Source: Coprinus comatus (taxonomy: Eukaryota; Basidiomycota; Agaricomycetes; Agaricales; Agaricaceae). Taken from it: a stretch of 64,000 bases of DNA. Each line of letters opens with the position of its first letter. Position 1 is the stretch's first letter. The notes under the pieces are model-generated. The model saw only the letters and a list, made by a program, of their open reading frames with translations, ran no database searches and was not told the DNA's origin. Location: contig JAWPGT010000090.1 of assembly GCA_034638255.1 (NCBI GenBank), positions 19,576 through 83,575 of the forward strand, given 5' to 3'. Shown here in pieces: positions 22,904 through 36,331 of this stretch. The position numbers were made by a program, and so were the translations under genes.

Positions 22904-25280
22904 TCATTTCCCAGTTTTCTCAAGCATTTCAATCCATCTCTTCGGTATACCCTTTTCTAACAAATAATCCGCAACCGCTTGATGTTGTTTCCCCTGTATA
23001 AACACTCCCAATTCTGGTTTACCTTGTCTTAATGGAGAAACTGTTATATACCAACATAAAGAATTGAAAAGAAGAAGAATTGAAATTAGCACCAAGTTTG
23101 GTAGATGTTAGAATGAGAGAAACGAAAAACTGACTTGAAGTAGCACCAGCACAAACTTTTCTCAAATGTTCTGCCATTTCATCCGCATCAATAACTAAAA
23201 ACGGTTCAAAATTCGTGATTTTTGTTTTAGGTCTTCTACCCGAATGGACGATTACTTGAATAGGGTCAATACCACCTTTCCTGTTGAGAGAAGGGGAAAA
23301 AAGAAAGATTAGAACTCGAATATATGCATGCAATAAATATAATCAGAGACAAAACACTTCGCCTCGCTTCCCCGTAAATAAACGGAAGGGGGATTCAGAA
23401 CGTAAAACGTACCCAAAAACAACATCCTTTCCAGGAACTCTAACTTCATGCCAAGGTTGCATCTGTTCTACCACCCTCTTCAACAATTCATCCCTTTTCA
23501 AAAAAGCTGGAATCGTCTCTGTATCTCCTTCCTGTCCTGAACCACCAACTTTAACATCCTTCGAAGTCTTTGCCTTCGCTACTACCGCACCACTTTTTAT
23601 ACAATTGATGATAGGTTCATTTAAATTGATATATGCTTGTTCGCGTGGATTGACTAGTTTTTTTGATGTAACATACACATTTAGGAAACTTTTAATTTCG
23701 TTTAGGGTATATGAATTTGATGTACTGCAAAACATAGCAAAGACGACCATTAATAACGATAACGAATATATGCGTCAAAAAAAAAAACGTACTCAACACC
23801 CATATCCTGGAACAACCCCAAACTCGAATGATAAGGCTTCCAAAGTTCCCTAATCTCAATCTCTCTTTCAGCCTTCTCCTTCTCCTTTTCAGCCTTTTCC
23901 TGTCTCTCAGCTTTCTTCGCATTCCTTTCTTCAAGTTGTGCAATAGAAACAAATGGTTCATAACCAATAACCTTTTGATGTTCTTCATTAACACCCGTAA
24001 TAGTATAATCACTTCCTCCTGATTTTTGTTTCGAAAGTTTCAATGATATAAGTGCACCTTTTTCCGCAGCTTTGAGGAAACTAGTTAAAGATTTATGACT
24101 GGACGATTTGATTGTGATTACAGTTGGATCAATGTGTATATCTGCGGGATTATTTGAAAGAGCAAGGGAAGGAAAAATAACAGATGTAGGAAAAGCTGGT
24201 CGAGATGGTAGAATGTACGAAGAATAGAATTGTGATGAAGGAATCGGGAATGTAGATGGAGGTGCGGAGGTAAGAGTAGTTGCGACAGTATGAATAAGAG
24301 ATTTCATGAGTAGTTCAGTAATTTCTTCTGGCGTATATGTGATATTGTTTGTTCCCGGAGAAGTAGCGCTATTCGGGTCATCCACCTTTTCCTTTTCATC
24401 TTCCTTGTTAGACTCCGGAGTTGTACCAGTACCATCCACAGCTACTTCCTCATCATCAGAATCGCCATCGACTTCAACTCCTTTCCAGATCGACTCGAGA
24501 GGTACACTAGGAGGAACATCACCCTTCTTTCCAGTCTCCCATAAGAAATCCTTCCAAGTGTGTAACATAATAACAGCCTTGCCCTTCTCCGAAGCATTAG
24601 CCTTCAAGTTCAATTCTTCACTTGACATTGCCATTCTTCCGACAGCGAGTGGAGGCGATACCATCCTCGTTACAGAACCATCCGCGTCCTTTATTGATGT
24701 CAATTGATGAATAGCGACCAGTTGGTTAGCCAATAACGTTTGTGGTGTATGCGTGATCACTATCTTTGTTTCCATTAGCTTCATTGTAGCGCATTTGATA
24801 CGTGATTGAGAGAAAAACTGAAAGGAAATCCGATTACTGACCTCCAGGAATCATAAGATCTGCACCACCGCTGAGAACAGGGATAACAGCAGATGGTACT
24901 AACACCATTGGCAATAGATTCGCGTTCGAAATGGAGTTTCCAGGTAATTTCCATAGAGTGTAGATTGTAGGTACGAGGTCTTCTGATCCTTTACCGATTG
25001 TGAACCAAAGAGGATTTCCATTGGTTGGGTCAAGATAAACAACCTATTCTCACCCACGCCAATCAGTAAAATCGTAAGAAAAGAAAGAGAGAGATAAACT
25101 TACACCGTGTTCCTTTGTATAATTCAAAAACTTGGCAATCTGGATGCCGTCTGGTACAAGTAGATCTCCATCATCCGGAGAAGAGGAAAATGTTGCGGTT
25201 ACGCATTGTTTGAGTTTTCGTCTATCAGAGGCGCGTATGGGCGCAGATGTTTTGACTTGGTGGAGTGGTTTCTTGAACAT
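22904..25280 (-). CDS. TMA64: Translation factor eIF2D / Tma64
   Basis: Six exons. Exon 1 (MFKKPLHQVKTSAPIRASDR, start 25280) and exon 2 form the N-terminal and PUA-like part (LLVPDGIQIAKFL, YLDPTNGNPLWF, VLSGGADLMIPG). The long exon 3 (about 24835-23790) has the family's AVGRMAMSS block, an acidic linker (VDGDSDDEE) and a winged-helix-like region, then a Lys/Glu coiled segment. Exon 4 carries YVTSKKLVNP (SWIB/MDM2-like). The last exons form a SUI1 domain (IDPIQVIVHSGRRPKTKITN, LGVFIQGKQH), ending MLEKTGK at 22904. eIF2D acts in the cytosol on 40S subunits in non-canonical initiation and in post-termination tRNA/mRNA release. Divergently transcribed from the thioesterase gene 715 bp away. Domain order is complete. 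Confidence 0.9.
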
Positions 25281-25995
25281 GGTTCGGTCTTACAATAACT
25301 GCAGATCACTCAGGGTGGAACGCATCACTGGTTCTCACGCTCATTAACCAAGGTGTAGTGAATATTTCAAAATCGATTCAATTTGGAATAGTTATAAAAC
25401 ACACAAAAAATAAAACTATGGTGTACAAAAACAAAAACATAGAGAAATAGAAAAGAAAAGGTATCCATCAGACAAATCATCCCTCGCATGCTCCCATCAT
25501 CTCACAGAGTGACCTCCGCAAGACGACAAAAAAGAAGCATAAACGTCCTCGAAGACTTTGTTACCAAAGTCTATAAATTCTCGGTTCAAAACGAGGTACG
25601 ATGTCTAATCATCGTGTGGATATGGAGGATGTGGCATTTTTAGAAAATGCGAGACTCGGTCAGTTTCTGTAAACAGATCCTGTTCGAGTATGTTCTAAAG
25701 AAACAAAAAAGGAGGAGACGAATGTGTTCGACGAGCAAGTCTATAAAAGAAACTAGAACTTATAATACAAGTAGTGCTGGTGCAGATATACACGTAAACG
25801 TACCAGTGTCCCGTACAATCCAATCATCAAGGAGAGTTGGCGAGAGAGGGACAGGATAATTATAGATACTCGGATCAACGGGATCGCTGAAGGCCGAAGA
25901 ATTGGTTGATCCCCAAAAAAGCGTGGAATAAAGTAATCTAAAATGAGCATTCGTATCTCCAACTCGGCTCTTCTCTCCAAACGCCCTCTTTTCAT
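25281..25995. promoter_or_regulatory. Shared 5' region of divergent eIF2D and thioesterase genes
   Basis: No conserved ORF here; short ORFs on both strands look random. The 715 bp separate two divergent start codons and so hold both promoters. I see no clear TATA box at a convincing distance. Confidence 0.5.
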
Positions 25996-27594
25996 ATGTC
26001 CGTCCAATCAAGAGCTATAGGCGTTATTCAACAACTTTGGTCATTGGATGGCCCATTAACAAATGCTCTCTATGCTGCTATCAAAAATATACCTGTTGCT
26101 GCTAAATGGATTGCTATTCTATTGTTTCTGATTAATGCGAAGTCTTGGCCTGTTATGTGGCATAGTCGGTTTCTAATTTATTTGTTTTTTAATGTGAATG
26201 CTAATGTCTTGCTTCTGATATCTCACTTGTAGTTCGTGTTTTCAGACCTGTATTTCGAATGAGATTTCAACATAACGTTGTTCTATTACGAACAATGTTC
26301 AGTTCACAGGCTATCAGAGATAAACGTCTAGATGAATGGTTAGATGGTATCACACCTATAGGTGAAAATCCACTCAAAATGGTTGTCAAATCAAAATCAA
26401 GAGCAAGTGAGTGTATCACTTTGCGTGCGGGGTCTATTATTGACACATTCTTCTATAATAGCAATTGATGATAGCGACTTCAATGGTCATTTAAGCAATT
26501 CTAGTTATGCCAAGGTGTGTTAGTTTTTAGTACAATGGGAAACTCGAACTGTCTGTATTGACTTCATGACTCTATGAATTCGTAATAAGACTTTAGATGG
26601 TGCACGATTCAAAGCTGCGGTTGCGATGTTTCCCATGTTTTTTGTTAGTGGTGGTTGGATGGCACTTGGTGGTATGTTTATTAGTCTCTTTCTGTGTCGT
26701 TTTGGACACAAATTGAATACAAACATTTTACTCAATGTCGTATCACATTTTTAAGGAACGCATTTCAGTTATATTCGAGAGATTCCTATGCTTGTGGAGT
26801 ATGAAGTTAGAACAAGTATTGCTACTTGGGATCAAAAATGGGTACGCAATCTTCATCGTTATTAAACATTTCTCTCATCAAGTCTCATACAGCTCTTTAT
26901 CATTTCCAAATTTGTCAGCAAACCAAAGGGCAAAGGAAAGAAACCCCAACCCCAACCACCCCAATCCCAATCCGATTCCACCGAAACTAACACTTTGCAA
27001 AATGCAAAAGTCAGCAGTGCCGCAGTCGATAACCTATTCCACGCATCTCTACGAACAGCAACCGATATAACTATACCGTCCAACGCTGATTCACCTTTCA
27101 ATAACAATACACCACTCGGAACTCGTATCACTTCAACTCAAGAAACTTCTCAAGCTCTTAAAGCTGTAGCTGCAGGTTTAATTTCAACAGAAGAACCAGA
27201 TGGAGCTATACTTCATACTATTGCTATTTCAGAAGTATGTTTTAAGATTGGTAGGATTACTGTTCCTCCTGTTATTGCTATGGCTGCAAATGGATTATCC
27301 GCACCTCCTTCTGGTTCTTCTTCTGGTTCTTCAATCGAAACCTACTCCAAAACAAACCCACCACCGCATTGGACTAAAGTAAAGAAAATAATGTCAAAAC
27401 CATATGGAGGAAGTGTCAAGGGGTTAAAGGAATTTTTGAAAGGTGGTTGGAGAGATGTGAATGAGGATAGTGAGAAGTGGTGGGTGGAAGCTTTAGGAGG
27501 AAAAGAAGTTGAGGAGGTTAGGAGAGCTAGATTAGAGGTCTTTGGAATGTTTAAAAGTGGGATGGAGGGTGCTAGATTGGTTTCGAGTGGTTGA
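25996..27594 (+). CDS. THEM6-like thioesterase-superfamily protein
   Basis: Five or six exons. The N-terminus has a hydrophobic membrane segment (WIAILLFLINAKSWPVMW, residues about 37-54). The hot-dog fold region follows: the RFQHNVVLL strand, the DSDFNGHLSNSSYAK helix motif (about 26465-26515), FKAAVAMFP, MALGG and VEYEVRTSIATWDQKW. The C-terminal part holds a 130-residue low-complexity and loop region and the RARLEVFGMFK helix, ending VSSG at 27594. This order matches the THEM6/4HBT_2 family seen widely in fungi, where enzymatic substrates are unproven. Exon junctions use GTGTGT/GTATGT donors. The 3' end and following 170 bp are duplicated at 31.5 kb. Confidence 0.8.
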
Positions 27595-28018
27595 TTTGAA
27601 GGTGTTTTTTTTTTGTGATGATGATTGGAGTTATATGTTTATGTGATTTTTCTTGAGTTTTTCTTGAATTTGTTGGTTTTTGGCCACTATCTTTCCTATG
27701 ATTTTTCTTGTCTCTTTTGATATGTTTTGATATAGATATTTTAGATTAATTAGATATATAGTCGTATGTATGTAATTTTCCTTGTGGTCCGGTTTGTTGG
27801 TGATGGTATAGCTGAAAGTCGGAAGAAGAAAATGTTGTGGTTCACTGGTGCCACGACCCTCTTGCTTGTCGAAGTAGAAATTGTTTTGAAGACATACTCT
27901 CGCCCTGCGAATTAAAAACAAAACCGTCACGTGAAAATCAACGCAAAGGAAGAATGCTATTTTTAAATCGATACATCATACACCACACTTGTACCTTGCT
28001 TGTACCAGACACACCACA

Positions 28019-30918
28019 ATGACAATGCAACAAAAGAAACGACCATCGTCCCCATGCAACAAATCGGACTCACCGCCCAAGAAGTTCAGACGCACTCGAG
28101 GTAGAGGCTCAATATGCGAGCTCATTCCATTACAGGTATGTTGTCCTTGTATAAGACGCGCACAATGGCTGACTATATCCAAGACTTCAAACAGGCTTGA
28201 GCATTCCAGCACCAATGGTACTAGTTCCAAACAAGACGACGACACCGACGCGGATGTTCCAATCCCCACAGTTGAGCAGAGGGTGATGGAATCTCGCCTC
28301 AAGAATCGTAGATACCATAGTCTGGATCTCGTCGAACACGTATTTGGTGCTACTGTTTCTCGTGCGTTGGCGGCCGAGGTCCTCCTTGGGTTCGTCCGGC
28401 TCGGCATCGTAGGACTTACCATCGACGGTCAAGCTCCCACTCCTGAACAAGTAATTGATGCCTGTGCGGAAGCCTATGATATCTTAGACAGTGTGCTTAC
28501 CGAAAAGAAACACCATACCAAAATCAAATCCTATGACTGGTCTTTTGCACCTAATTTGGCTGACGAAGGAGCGGAGGGTACTGCGCGATTTCTCAATGCA
28601 ATTGCAGTAATTGCCTACCACATTGCTTCTTCCCTCAAAGGTGATACGAGCTTCAAGAATCATGACATTACAACGTTCTGGAGACGTGCTTTTTGCTCTG
28701 ATCGACAATTTATTGTTGCCATCCCTTCGAAAGCGTTCACAAAAGATAAACCCACCGCTGATGGCAAGGATCAATACACCTCGCTATATGAACACATCAC
28801 CAACCACGTTCTCACCAAATCTCATCTTCCCGTCCCTCTTCCCAGTCCCAAACCCTACGTTTCCTCCAACACAACTCAAATGCACAATTTTCTCCAATCG
28901 TCAGTAGCTGGGATAGACTTTGACAACGAGGCCCTGTCAAAGTATGATTACACTTATGTCAACAGGGAATACATCGATTTTGCCAAGGTATCCTGTACTG
29001 GCGAGGCTACAACGTCTGTTCACCCCAGAGGTGTCACTCAAGAACTGATATACATGGAGCAGCAACGTATAGCCCAGCCCCAGCGCCGCTTCGTACTTGG
29101 TTTGGCAGTTTCGGATGGAAAAATGACACTATGTCGAGCTGATCCCATCGGGACTGAGGAGTGTACCATTCCTCTCGATTGTGGGAGTGGTATTTTGGAA
29201 GCTATAAGGGTTATACTGGGGTTTGCGACGGCCAACCAAGAAGATTTTGGACAAAGTCCACAGTTTGAAACTAGCAAAGATGGTAACTCGTTGTACTTCA
29301 ACACTCCATCTGAACCGGCACAACGATATTATCTCCATCATTTTGTCAATGATGATTTATCTCTTGTAGGTCGGATGACGAGAGTGTGGTGTGCATACCG
29401 GCAGGTTGAGACGGAAGATGAAATAACAAGGCTCATGCATGAAGATGATCAACGAAATCTTGTAAGGAATGGCAAAGATGTCTTTGTTGGTCCTTACGCA
29501 CTCAAACTGCAATATGGTGATCACGCTTCGATGTGTATAAGCGAAGAAATCAAGAGGGTTGTTGAAGAAGAACGACGGATGGATAATAAGACTGGTGTGC
29601 TAAATATTCTTGTTCCTGAAGAGTAAGTCTTTATTTCTTTCACTTTGATTCTAATTCAAATGCATCACTCAGAACATTTGAGGGTGAAAGTGTCATGGAT
29701 GGCATCCGGGGATTTTATGGGGATGATGGCGTACCAGAAGCAATGAAAAGTCTCGCCCGACATCAAGAAATCGTAATTGTTTCATTGTTTAAGCGAACGT
29801 TGGATGAGTACGAGTCCTTCGCAGAAGTCGCTCGCGCGGTGGCTGACGGGTATCGAGGTACGTACTCGACTCATCATCCTGTTTGTTTCAACTCATATAG
29901 TCTTGTTAGCTATTGAATGGTTGAAGAGCAAGGGGTTTCTGCATCGTGACATTAGTGATGGAAACCTATTGTTGTCACGAGAGGAACCAACATTATTCAA
30001 GGAACCATATTCCCCGAACTCTACTGACCTGCTTTGTCGGAGGAAGGTTTCTTCTCCAGAAGGAGTCTATGGTCTCCTCCATGATTTTGACATGGCTGGT
30101 TTAGTCAATACTGTGCGTAGTCCTATATGATTCTAATTCATAAGACTCACATTCGACTCGCACAATGTAGCCTTCAACAAACCGTCCGTTACGAATGGTC
30201 AGACTTAATTTATTCATACTCAGTTGTCATCTGACCTGCATCTTAGGGGACAACAGCATTCATGTCCATCCGCGTCTTGAAGAACGACTTTAACGGACTA
30301 ACCAATACCTTCCACACGCATGGAGCAGCAGATGATGTGAATTACTTTCAATATAGTTACTAGATTTCGTTACTGATTAAAGTTGTTCAGGCAGAAAGCC
30401 TATTTTATGTCCTTTATCTGTTTCCATTCAGCAATGGTGGTCCTCAAACTCCAGTGTATCCCAACGAGCGGCTTCTCGTTGACAAAGATGCAGTATGGCC
30501 TGAACCAATAATAGCATGGGTCCGAGGGCGAAATTCAGCAGAGCTTGGTGATCTCAAAGCTGGATTCTTCAATCACAACTGGCGACTGACTAATCCTCTG
30601 CTTGACTTTGGAGAGTGTATTAAGAAGCATTGGCCTACAAAGGATGAAAAAATGAAAGAGGTAACGGTAGAGAGGAGGGAGGCAGAAAAGAGAAGGAAGA
30701 TGTGGTATGAACTTGTTACATTGCTTCATGATAGGTTCTTGTGGCGAGATGTCTACAGAATGGAGAAAGGTCAACCATCTAAATGGCACATTCAACTTGG
30801 ATTTCATATTGAAGAATCCCTTCCCCGACTCATTAAAGCATTGGACAAGGTTTTTCGTGAGTATTTGGATGGTCATAATGACATGTATACTAAACTTGAA
30901 TACAGGTACCAACCCTGA
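28019..30918 (+). CDS. FunK1 fungal-type protein kinase 2
   Basis: Paralogue of FunK1-1, in opposite orientation. Exon 1 (28019-28135) has a Lys/Arg-rich, possibly nuclear-targeting start (KKRPSSP, PPKKFRRTRG). A 48-bp intron (28136-28183) is followed by a long exon to PEE at about 29623. The next exons carry MDGIRGFYGDDGVPEAM and YESFAEVARAVADGY, then the catalytic loop HRDISDGNLLLS (about 29942) and DFDMAG (about 30085). FMSIRVLKNDF and SLFYVLYLFPF follow, with NPLLDFGECIKKHWP near 30590, ending YRYQP at 30918. No internal stop is seen, so it may be intact. A protein kinase with HRD and DFD-type motifs; targets are unknown. Its 3' flank holds a decayed copy of the thioesterase 3' end. Confidence 0.85.
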
Positions 30919-30999
30919 TTACCAAGTTTGAACCAAAGGTTAAAACCCAAGTAGCAGGAAAATAGTCACACTGAAGCAATGTTGAGAAACTTTGGACAA

Positions 31000-31505
31000 G
31001 TTCAAATTGCCTACCGCATAAACAGTAAACAACCTTTTTATTATGCTTATGTTTTGTTTCTTCATCTAATGAATAGAATCCCATTAACTTCGATATGCCA
31101 TTCTTTCCATTCTGTTTACGATTTCATGATATGATGATGATTAGTAGAAGATTGCTTTCAACGGTCTCTTCTTCAAGATCAAATCACTCCAGAGTCTACT
31201 CACAAGCAGGATGATCTTCCCCTAACTTTCCCTTGTTCTACCATTTTCGAAGGAAGATTACCATCAATGCTCATACTCTCAGCGTTGCCATTGAAGCAAA
31301 CACCCCTTCTCATACCTTTTCAAACATTACCATTGGTGAAAGACGACTCTCCATTCTAATGGACTAGAGATCTGGGGGGCTGGCACACGCTTTTTATGTT
31401 ACTAAGGGTAAATAAACATTGTCGGTCGATTATCTATTATGTACATTACTTATTAAAGGGTGGGAGGAATTTTGAGAGAAGTTTCTCTTTAGGGGGTCAA
31501 GTTGA
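31000..31505. other. Intergenic region after FunK1-2
   Basis: No gene, repeat or recognised signal seen. It separates the FunK1-2 stop from the duplicated thioesterase tail. Confidence 0.5.
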
Positions 31506-31762
31506 AGATGTTTGGGGGGATAGGTTGGAGGCTTTGGTCTCCTTAAGAGTGGGATGGAAGGTGCGAAAATGGTTTCGAGTGTTTGAAGGTTTTTGGGAGT
31601 TGCAATTTTTTCGAGAGGTTGGTGATGATGACATAGGTGAAATTTTCTTGTGTTTTTTTTTGTTGATTGTTGGACATAATAATCACTATCATTCCATCTC
31701 TTATGATTTTTCTTTTCGCCTCTTGATATATTTTGATGTAGATATTTTAGATTGATTAGATA
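31506..31762 (+). pseudogene. Duplicated 3' end of the thioesterase gene
   Basis: Aligns with 27530-27765. Matching tracts include GAGTGGGATGGAAGGTGC (against GTGGGATGGAGGGTGC), TGGTTTCGAGTG, and the 3' flank TTTTGATAT.TTTTGAT.TAGATATTTTAGATT. The copy covers the last ~20 codons, the stop region and ~170 bp beyond, with many point changes. It is in the same orientation, 4 kb away, and bounds the FunK1-2 gene on its right side. Confidence 0.75.
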
Positions 31763-31908
31763 GAGGGTTTCTCCAAATCTTCAACATCCCACCATTTTCT
31801 TGTAGGTGGCTTTGTTCTGGACAATTGATTCGTTCCAAGGGGTAAATAGTAAAAAAAAGACAAGATATATAGTTAAAACATGGATTGAAATTAACACGCA
31901 TTGGCAAT

Positions 31909-34900
31909 TCAAGCAATGCTACTGGTCTCCAAATTCCAGTAACTCTCAGCGTACTCAAGGATCGCACGATCGGAGCTAAACTTGCCCATCTGTAGAGAAT
32001 AATTCAGCACACAAACAACAGAAAAATTCTACATCATTTGCATACCTTCGCAGTTGTCCTAATAGACTTTTTGATCCACTCATCCCTATCTGCGTATGCC
32101 TCATCAACCATGGCAAGAGCGGCAATATAAGAATCGAAGTCATCAGAGAGGAGGTAGTAGTCTCCTTGACGGATAGTGTTCAAGAGACTAAACAAGCACT
32201 TATTAGAGTATTGTTGCTTTGAATTATTCGACGTACGGTTCATAAACTCCATGATCGCCAAACAGTCCAGTAGAGACAGTTTCCAAGACGTTTGCGAGAG
32301 CAGGGCACTTCTCTTCAAGGGGAACCGGGTGATAGGTGTGTTGGTACCGGAGATCCTCCACGGCACTACATTAAGAGGTCAGCTTGTCGTTTAACAAGAT
32401 AAAATACGAGTATCAACATACGGTGTCAAATGACCAAAGAAGACTAAAAAGTAAATTGCGTAAACAATGAGCTTTAAGAAAGACCGACCATATCACTTAC
32501 AAACATTGTTTTCTCCAACTTCCTCGGCAATCTCAATATTTGCACCATCTAATCGGTAATGTCAATACTTGGTCACAAATAACATGATGACCCTTGTTGC
32601 TCACCGACTGTGCCTAGGAGAAGACCTCCATTCAGGCAGAACTTCATGTTCGATGTACCAGAGGCTTCGGTTCCAGCAGTAGAAATATGTTGACTCAGAT
32701 CTGAGGCAGGAATTAAGACCTCTGCCAAAGATACAGAATAATCTGGGAGGAAATAGAGTTGGAGGAAATCCTTCGTGTCAGTGTCCTCATTAATGATTCG
32801 AGCAACGTTGACGATGAGACGAATGGTCTAATGGACAGTAACTCATAAGATGATGAAGCATTGTTCAATGAATGACACCCACTAGTTTGGCAATGTAATC
32901 TATTCGCTAGGTCAGCCAACAGTCGCGTATAGATGATAGGGTAACATACAGGCAGGTGCAGCTTTTCCAGCAAAGAATACAACCTTACGCACAGATTTCT
33001 TTCGTTCTGCCACTGTCATGTTTTTGAGAGCAAGGTAGCGCTGTAGGAAAAAAAAGTTCAACTTCATGGTTTAGAAATGATCACACTAAACGTACATGAA
33101 TGACTCCCAAAATGTTTAGAGTTTGGCGCTTTGTGAAGCATTAGTTTTAATCCTTTTTTAAACATATAAGAAGATACCTTGTATTCATGAAGGCGCTGGG
33201 AATACAAATTATCAGTATGGAGAGTAAATTGGAAAGAGCACAATACACACCTTGATTTGAACATCAAACAAAGCATCGGTTCGAATGGTCATACCCAAAG
33301 TAGTTTCAATATAGTGGGCCAGTCGTTCCTTGTTGCGCTGCTTGATGGCAGCCCATTGATTTCGGAAGGATTTGACCTCAGCGAAAGGGAGTAATCCTTC
33401 GAGCTTGGTAAGATCCTTTAACCAGACACTTCTATCGATTTTGAGGGTTTTTGTAACAAGTGCGCTGAGTTCTGGATTGCACTGAAACATCATGAGGGGT
33501 GACATATTCATTCATAAACGAAATACTTGCCTGGTCTAGCCAACGGCGGGGAGTAACTGGGGTGTTTATTACAATTAGTCTAGAGCCTTAGGGACAAATT
33601 ATGAGGGTGTTTACCTCCGTTCGTAACGTTTCCAAATCTGCAGCCCAGTTGAATATAAACTCATAGGATATTGGATAGAGAACGTACTTGCTAATACCCT
33701 CAAACTCAACGAAGTCTTTCAGGATGGTGGTTTGTACAAGTTCAGAGTGGAGCTGGATTCGAGTTAAGTGATGTCAATGATTTTTAGGAAAACGATGACA
33801 TACCTCAGCAACACCATTTACTTTACGACTACCTGTTGTTACGGTCATCGGTCTGGGCCACATAGATAAATGTTAATGGACATACCGATACATGCCAGGT
33901 AAGCCATGCGGACTTGTTTAGGGAAGCCCTCTATAGGTCGTGTCAATAAAATCACCTTGAGTAAACCCATTACCACATACCTTCGATCAATGACATTCTA
34001 CTAAGTCTTTCACGATCACCTGGGAACTTCTTCTCCACCGCTAGAAACAGTAAGTACTCGCTTCCAAAATATAAGAATACAAGTGAATTGTACCTTGAAG
34101 AAAGTACATATTCTGAGAGAAGATTGGTCAAAGAAAATGTGTGATAGCCCAGAATACGTACAATATCATAGATGATCTGCATGTGTCTAGGCAATGATAT
34201 TTAATAAGCTTTAGAGTCCACATGGATTTCTCTGCTTACCTGGGAATAACATGCTCCATGAGCGGCACTGGCCATGTCTCCAATGCCTCCTATAAAAACA
34301 TTCAATAATCGTCCAACGAAATAAAAGACAGATTACTCACGGGCAATACTGTATGATTAGTATAAAAGAAGGTATTTGTCACAATCTGCCATGCAGCATC
34401 CCAGGACAGTTCTTCGTCGTCGATCAAAATACGCATTAACTCCGGGATGGCCAAGGTCGGGTGAGTCTGGATAGTAGATTATGATCAGCCAAACCATCAA
34501 AGCTGAGGCTTCAAAAACGACTTGCATCATTGAGCTGGATGGCAGCGTCTAGTAGGTTGGATTAGAACCAAAAAACAGATTGATATACATTGAAGACCTA
34601 CAATCAGGGAACTCGGTGATTGGTTTTTCGGTGTTTTTGAAACGACGGAGAATGTCAGCCAAACTGGCTGCCGTCCAGAAACTAGATGTCATTTAGCAAG
34701 CATAGTAATATCAAGACCAACAAGCTACTCACTACTGCTGTTTCAGCCTCAACTCCTTTCCAACTGTTACAAGAGGTTAGATCGGTCAGGTAGATTGTCG
34801 AAAAGCTTACAGGTCCTGTGTTCAGGTCAGGTATAATGTAAATGTTGACTATGAGCGAACACGTACGTATGGTCATTAGGGTACAAGACTGAAGTGATGG

Positions 34901-36331
34901 CTGCAGCACTATTGGACGACTCAACGGCATCCTTGTAGTTACCAGCTAATATATACGTGAGCATATCAAAATTGCATGAATATGACCGTGGGTGTCCATA
35001 CCATTGAAGGAGTTTAAATCGAATCCTCGCTTAGGCTTACTCTCCCAAAGCCTCAGGTTGTTGGTCGTTTTGGTGCCATAACCGGGAATCATCACATCAT
35101 ATGCGATAGCTAAGACCTCCTGGCCGCCAGTCCAAACAGCACGTCCACTTCCATCAGAGAAACGTTCGGAATGACCGTAGAAACGGACTTCGTAGGTAAC
35201 GTCTAGACGAGGGAGCTACAAACAATAGATTAAATATCTATATATGTTTAAGGGCAAGCATAGACATACCTCCCATGGATTTTGAGAATCCAACCATGGA
35301 TCAGGGGCCTAAAGGAATCCTTACTACGGAGACGATAATGTGGTGAACATGTGTGACATACCTCGAGCTGGTTGCCTTCCGGAGAGATCAACTGCTGGAA
35401 AATGCCATACTGATACCTTAAACCATAGCCCCAGACGGGAAGTTCCTGGAAAACATATCAACATCCCATCATCCTTTCAAATGCAAGTCAGGATTGCAAC
35501 ATACCTGAGAAGCGGACGAATCAAGGTAACAAGCAGCCAATCGACCAAGACCACCATTTCCGAGAGCAGCATCGCGTTCCTTAGAGAGAAGATCTTCCAT
35601 GTTGAAACCAAGTTTTTCCACCCCCTCGGTATATTTGTCCTTCAAGCCAAGGTTCAAGAGCTACCAAAACGTGTGAGCATACTGAATATGGCCATATGTT
35701 ATAATATGGAACTGAAACTGACAGCATTATCCAATGTGCGACCCATCAAAAATTCCAGAGAGAGGTAGTACGCGCGTTTAGGGGATTTGCGAGTATAGTT
35801 CAATTGCGTCTCGTTCCAGTTGAGCTACAGATTGATAATGAGCTACGCATATACTCGATAAACGAGAATCAACTGACCAAGAGATTATCCCTAACAGACA
35901 GGGCAGCAGCCTGATATGCACCAAGATCATCTATGACGCGATTTAAACACCAAAGTAACGCGATAGAGCAAAGAGTCGCAGACCTAAGTTGTATGCTTGA
36001 CGAGCAAGGGAGGTTTGGACATGATTGATGATAGACTTGGTGATAGAGGGTACGTCTGAACTATTGATCAGCCAATAGCCATGATAATATGCGTGTGAAT
36101 TGAATAGCATACACACCCTTATCGAGCCCTCGCAATCCAGCCTTCCATGTTTTCTCGTCTCCCCTGGGCCACTTTTCCTTTCCAGTAGCATCGGTCTCCG
36201 GGAAATAACCTGCTATGAGTTAGCAATACGATAACTCGGTATGGGAGTGGTATCTTGCCTGTAAGGGTGCGGACGTGCCTCCTTGCGCGATGGGGCTTTC
36301 CTATGGTCTTTGGGTCGATTGTTGAGGTCAT
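31909..36331 (-). CDS. GPH1: Glycogen phosphorylase
   Basis: PLP-dependent enzyme releasing glucose-1-phosphate from glycogen in the cytosol. The gene is split by roughly two dozen short introns. Starts [15 protein letters not shown] (36331). Conserved blocks in order: [14 protein letters not shown] (about 35760), [19 protein letters not shown] (35570), [32 protein letters not shown] (35100), and near the end the phosphate/PLP segment [15 protein letters not shown] (about 32690-32630). The C-terminus is [14 protein letters not shown], stop at 31909. Length and block order fit the ~870-residue fungal enzyme; the phosphorylatable N-terminal Thr region cannot be judged. Intron 1 has a GC donor (GCAAGA at 36258). 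No stop within the recognised exons. Confidence 0.92.

Noticed and set aside
25753..26011. Two overlapping 83-84 residue minus ORFs
   Set aside because: They overlap the thioesterase start and its promoter and have no conserved feature.
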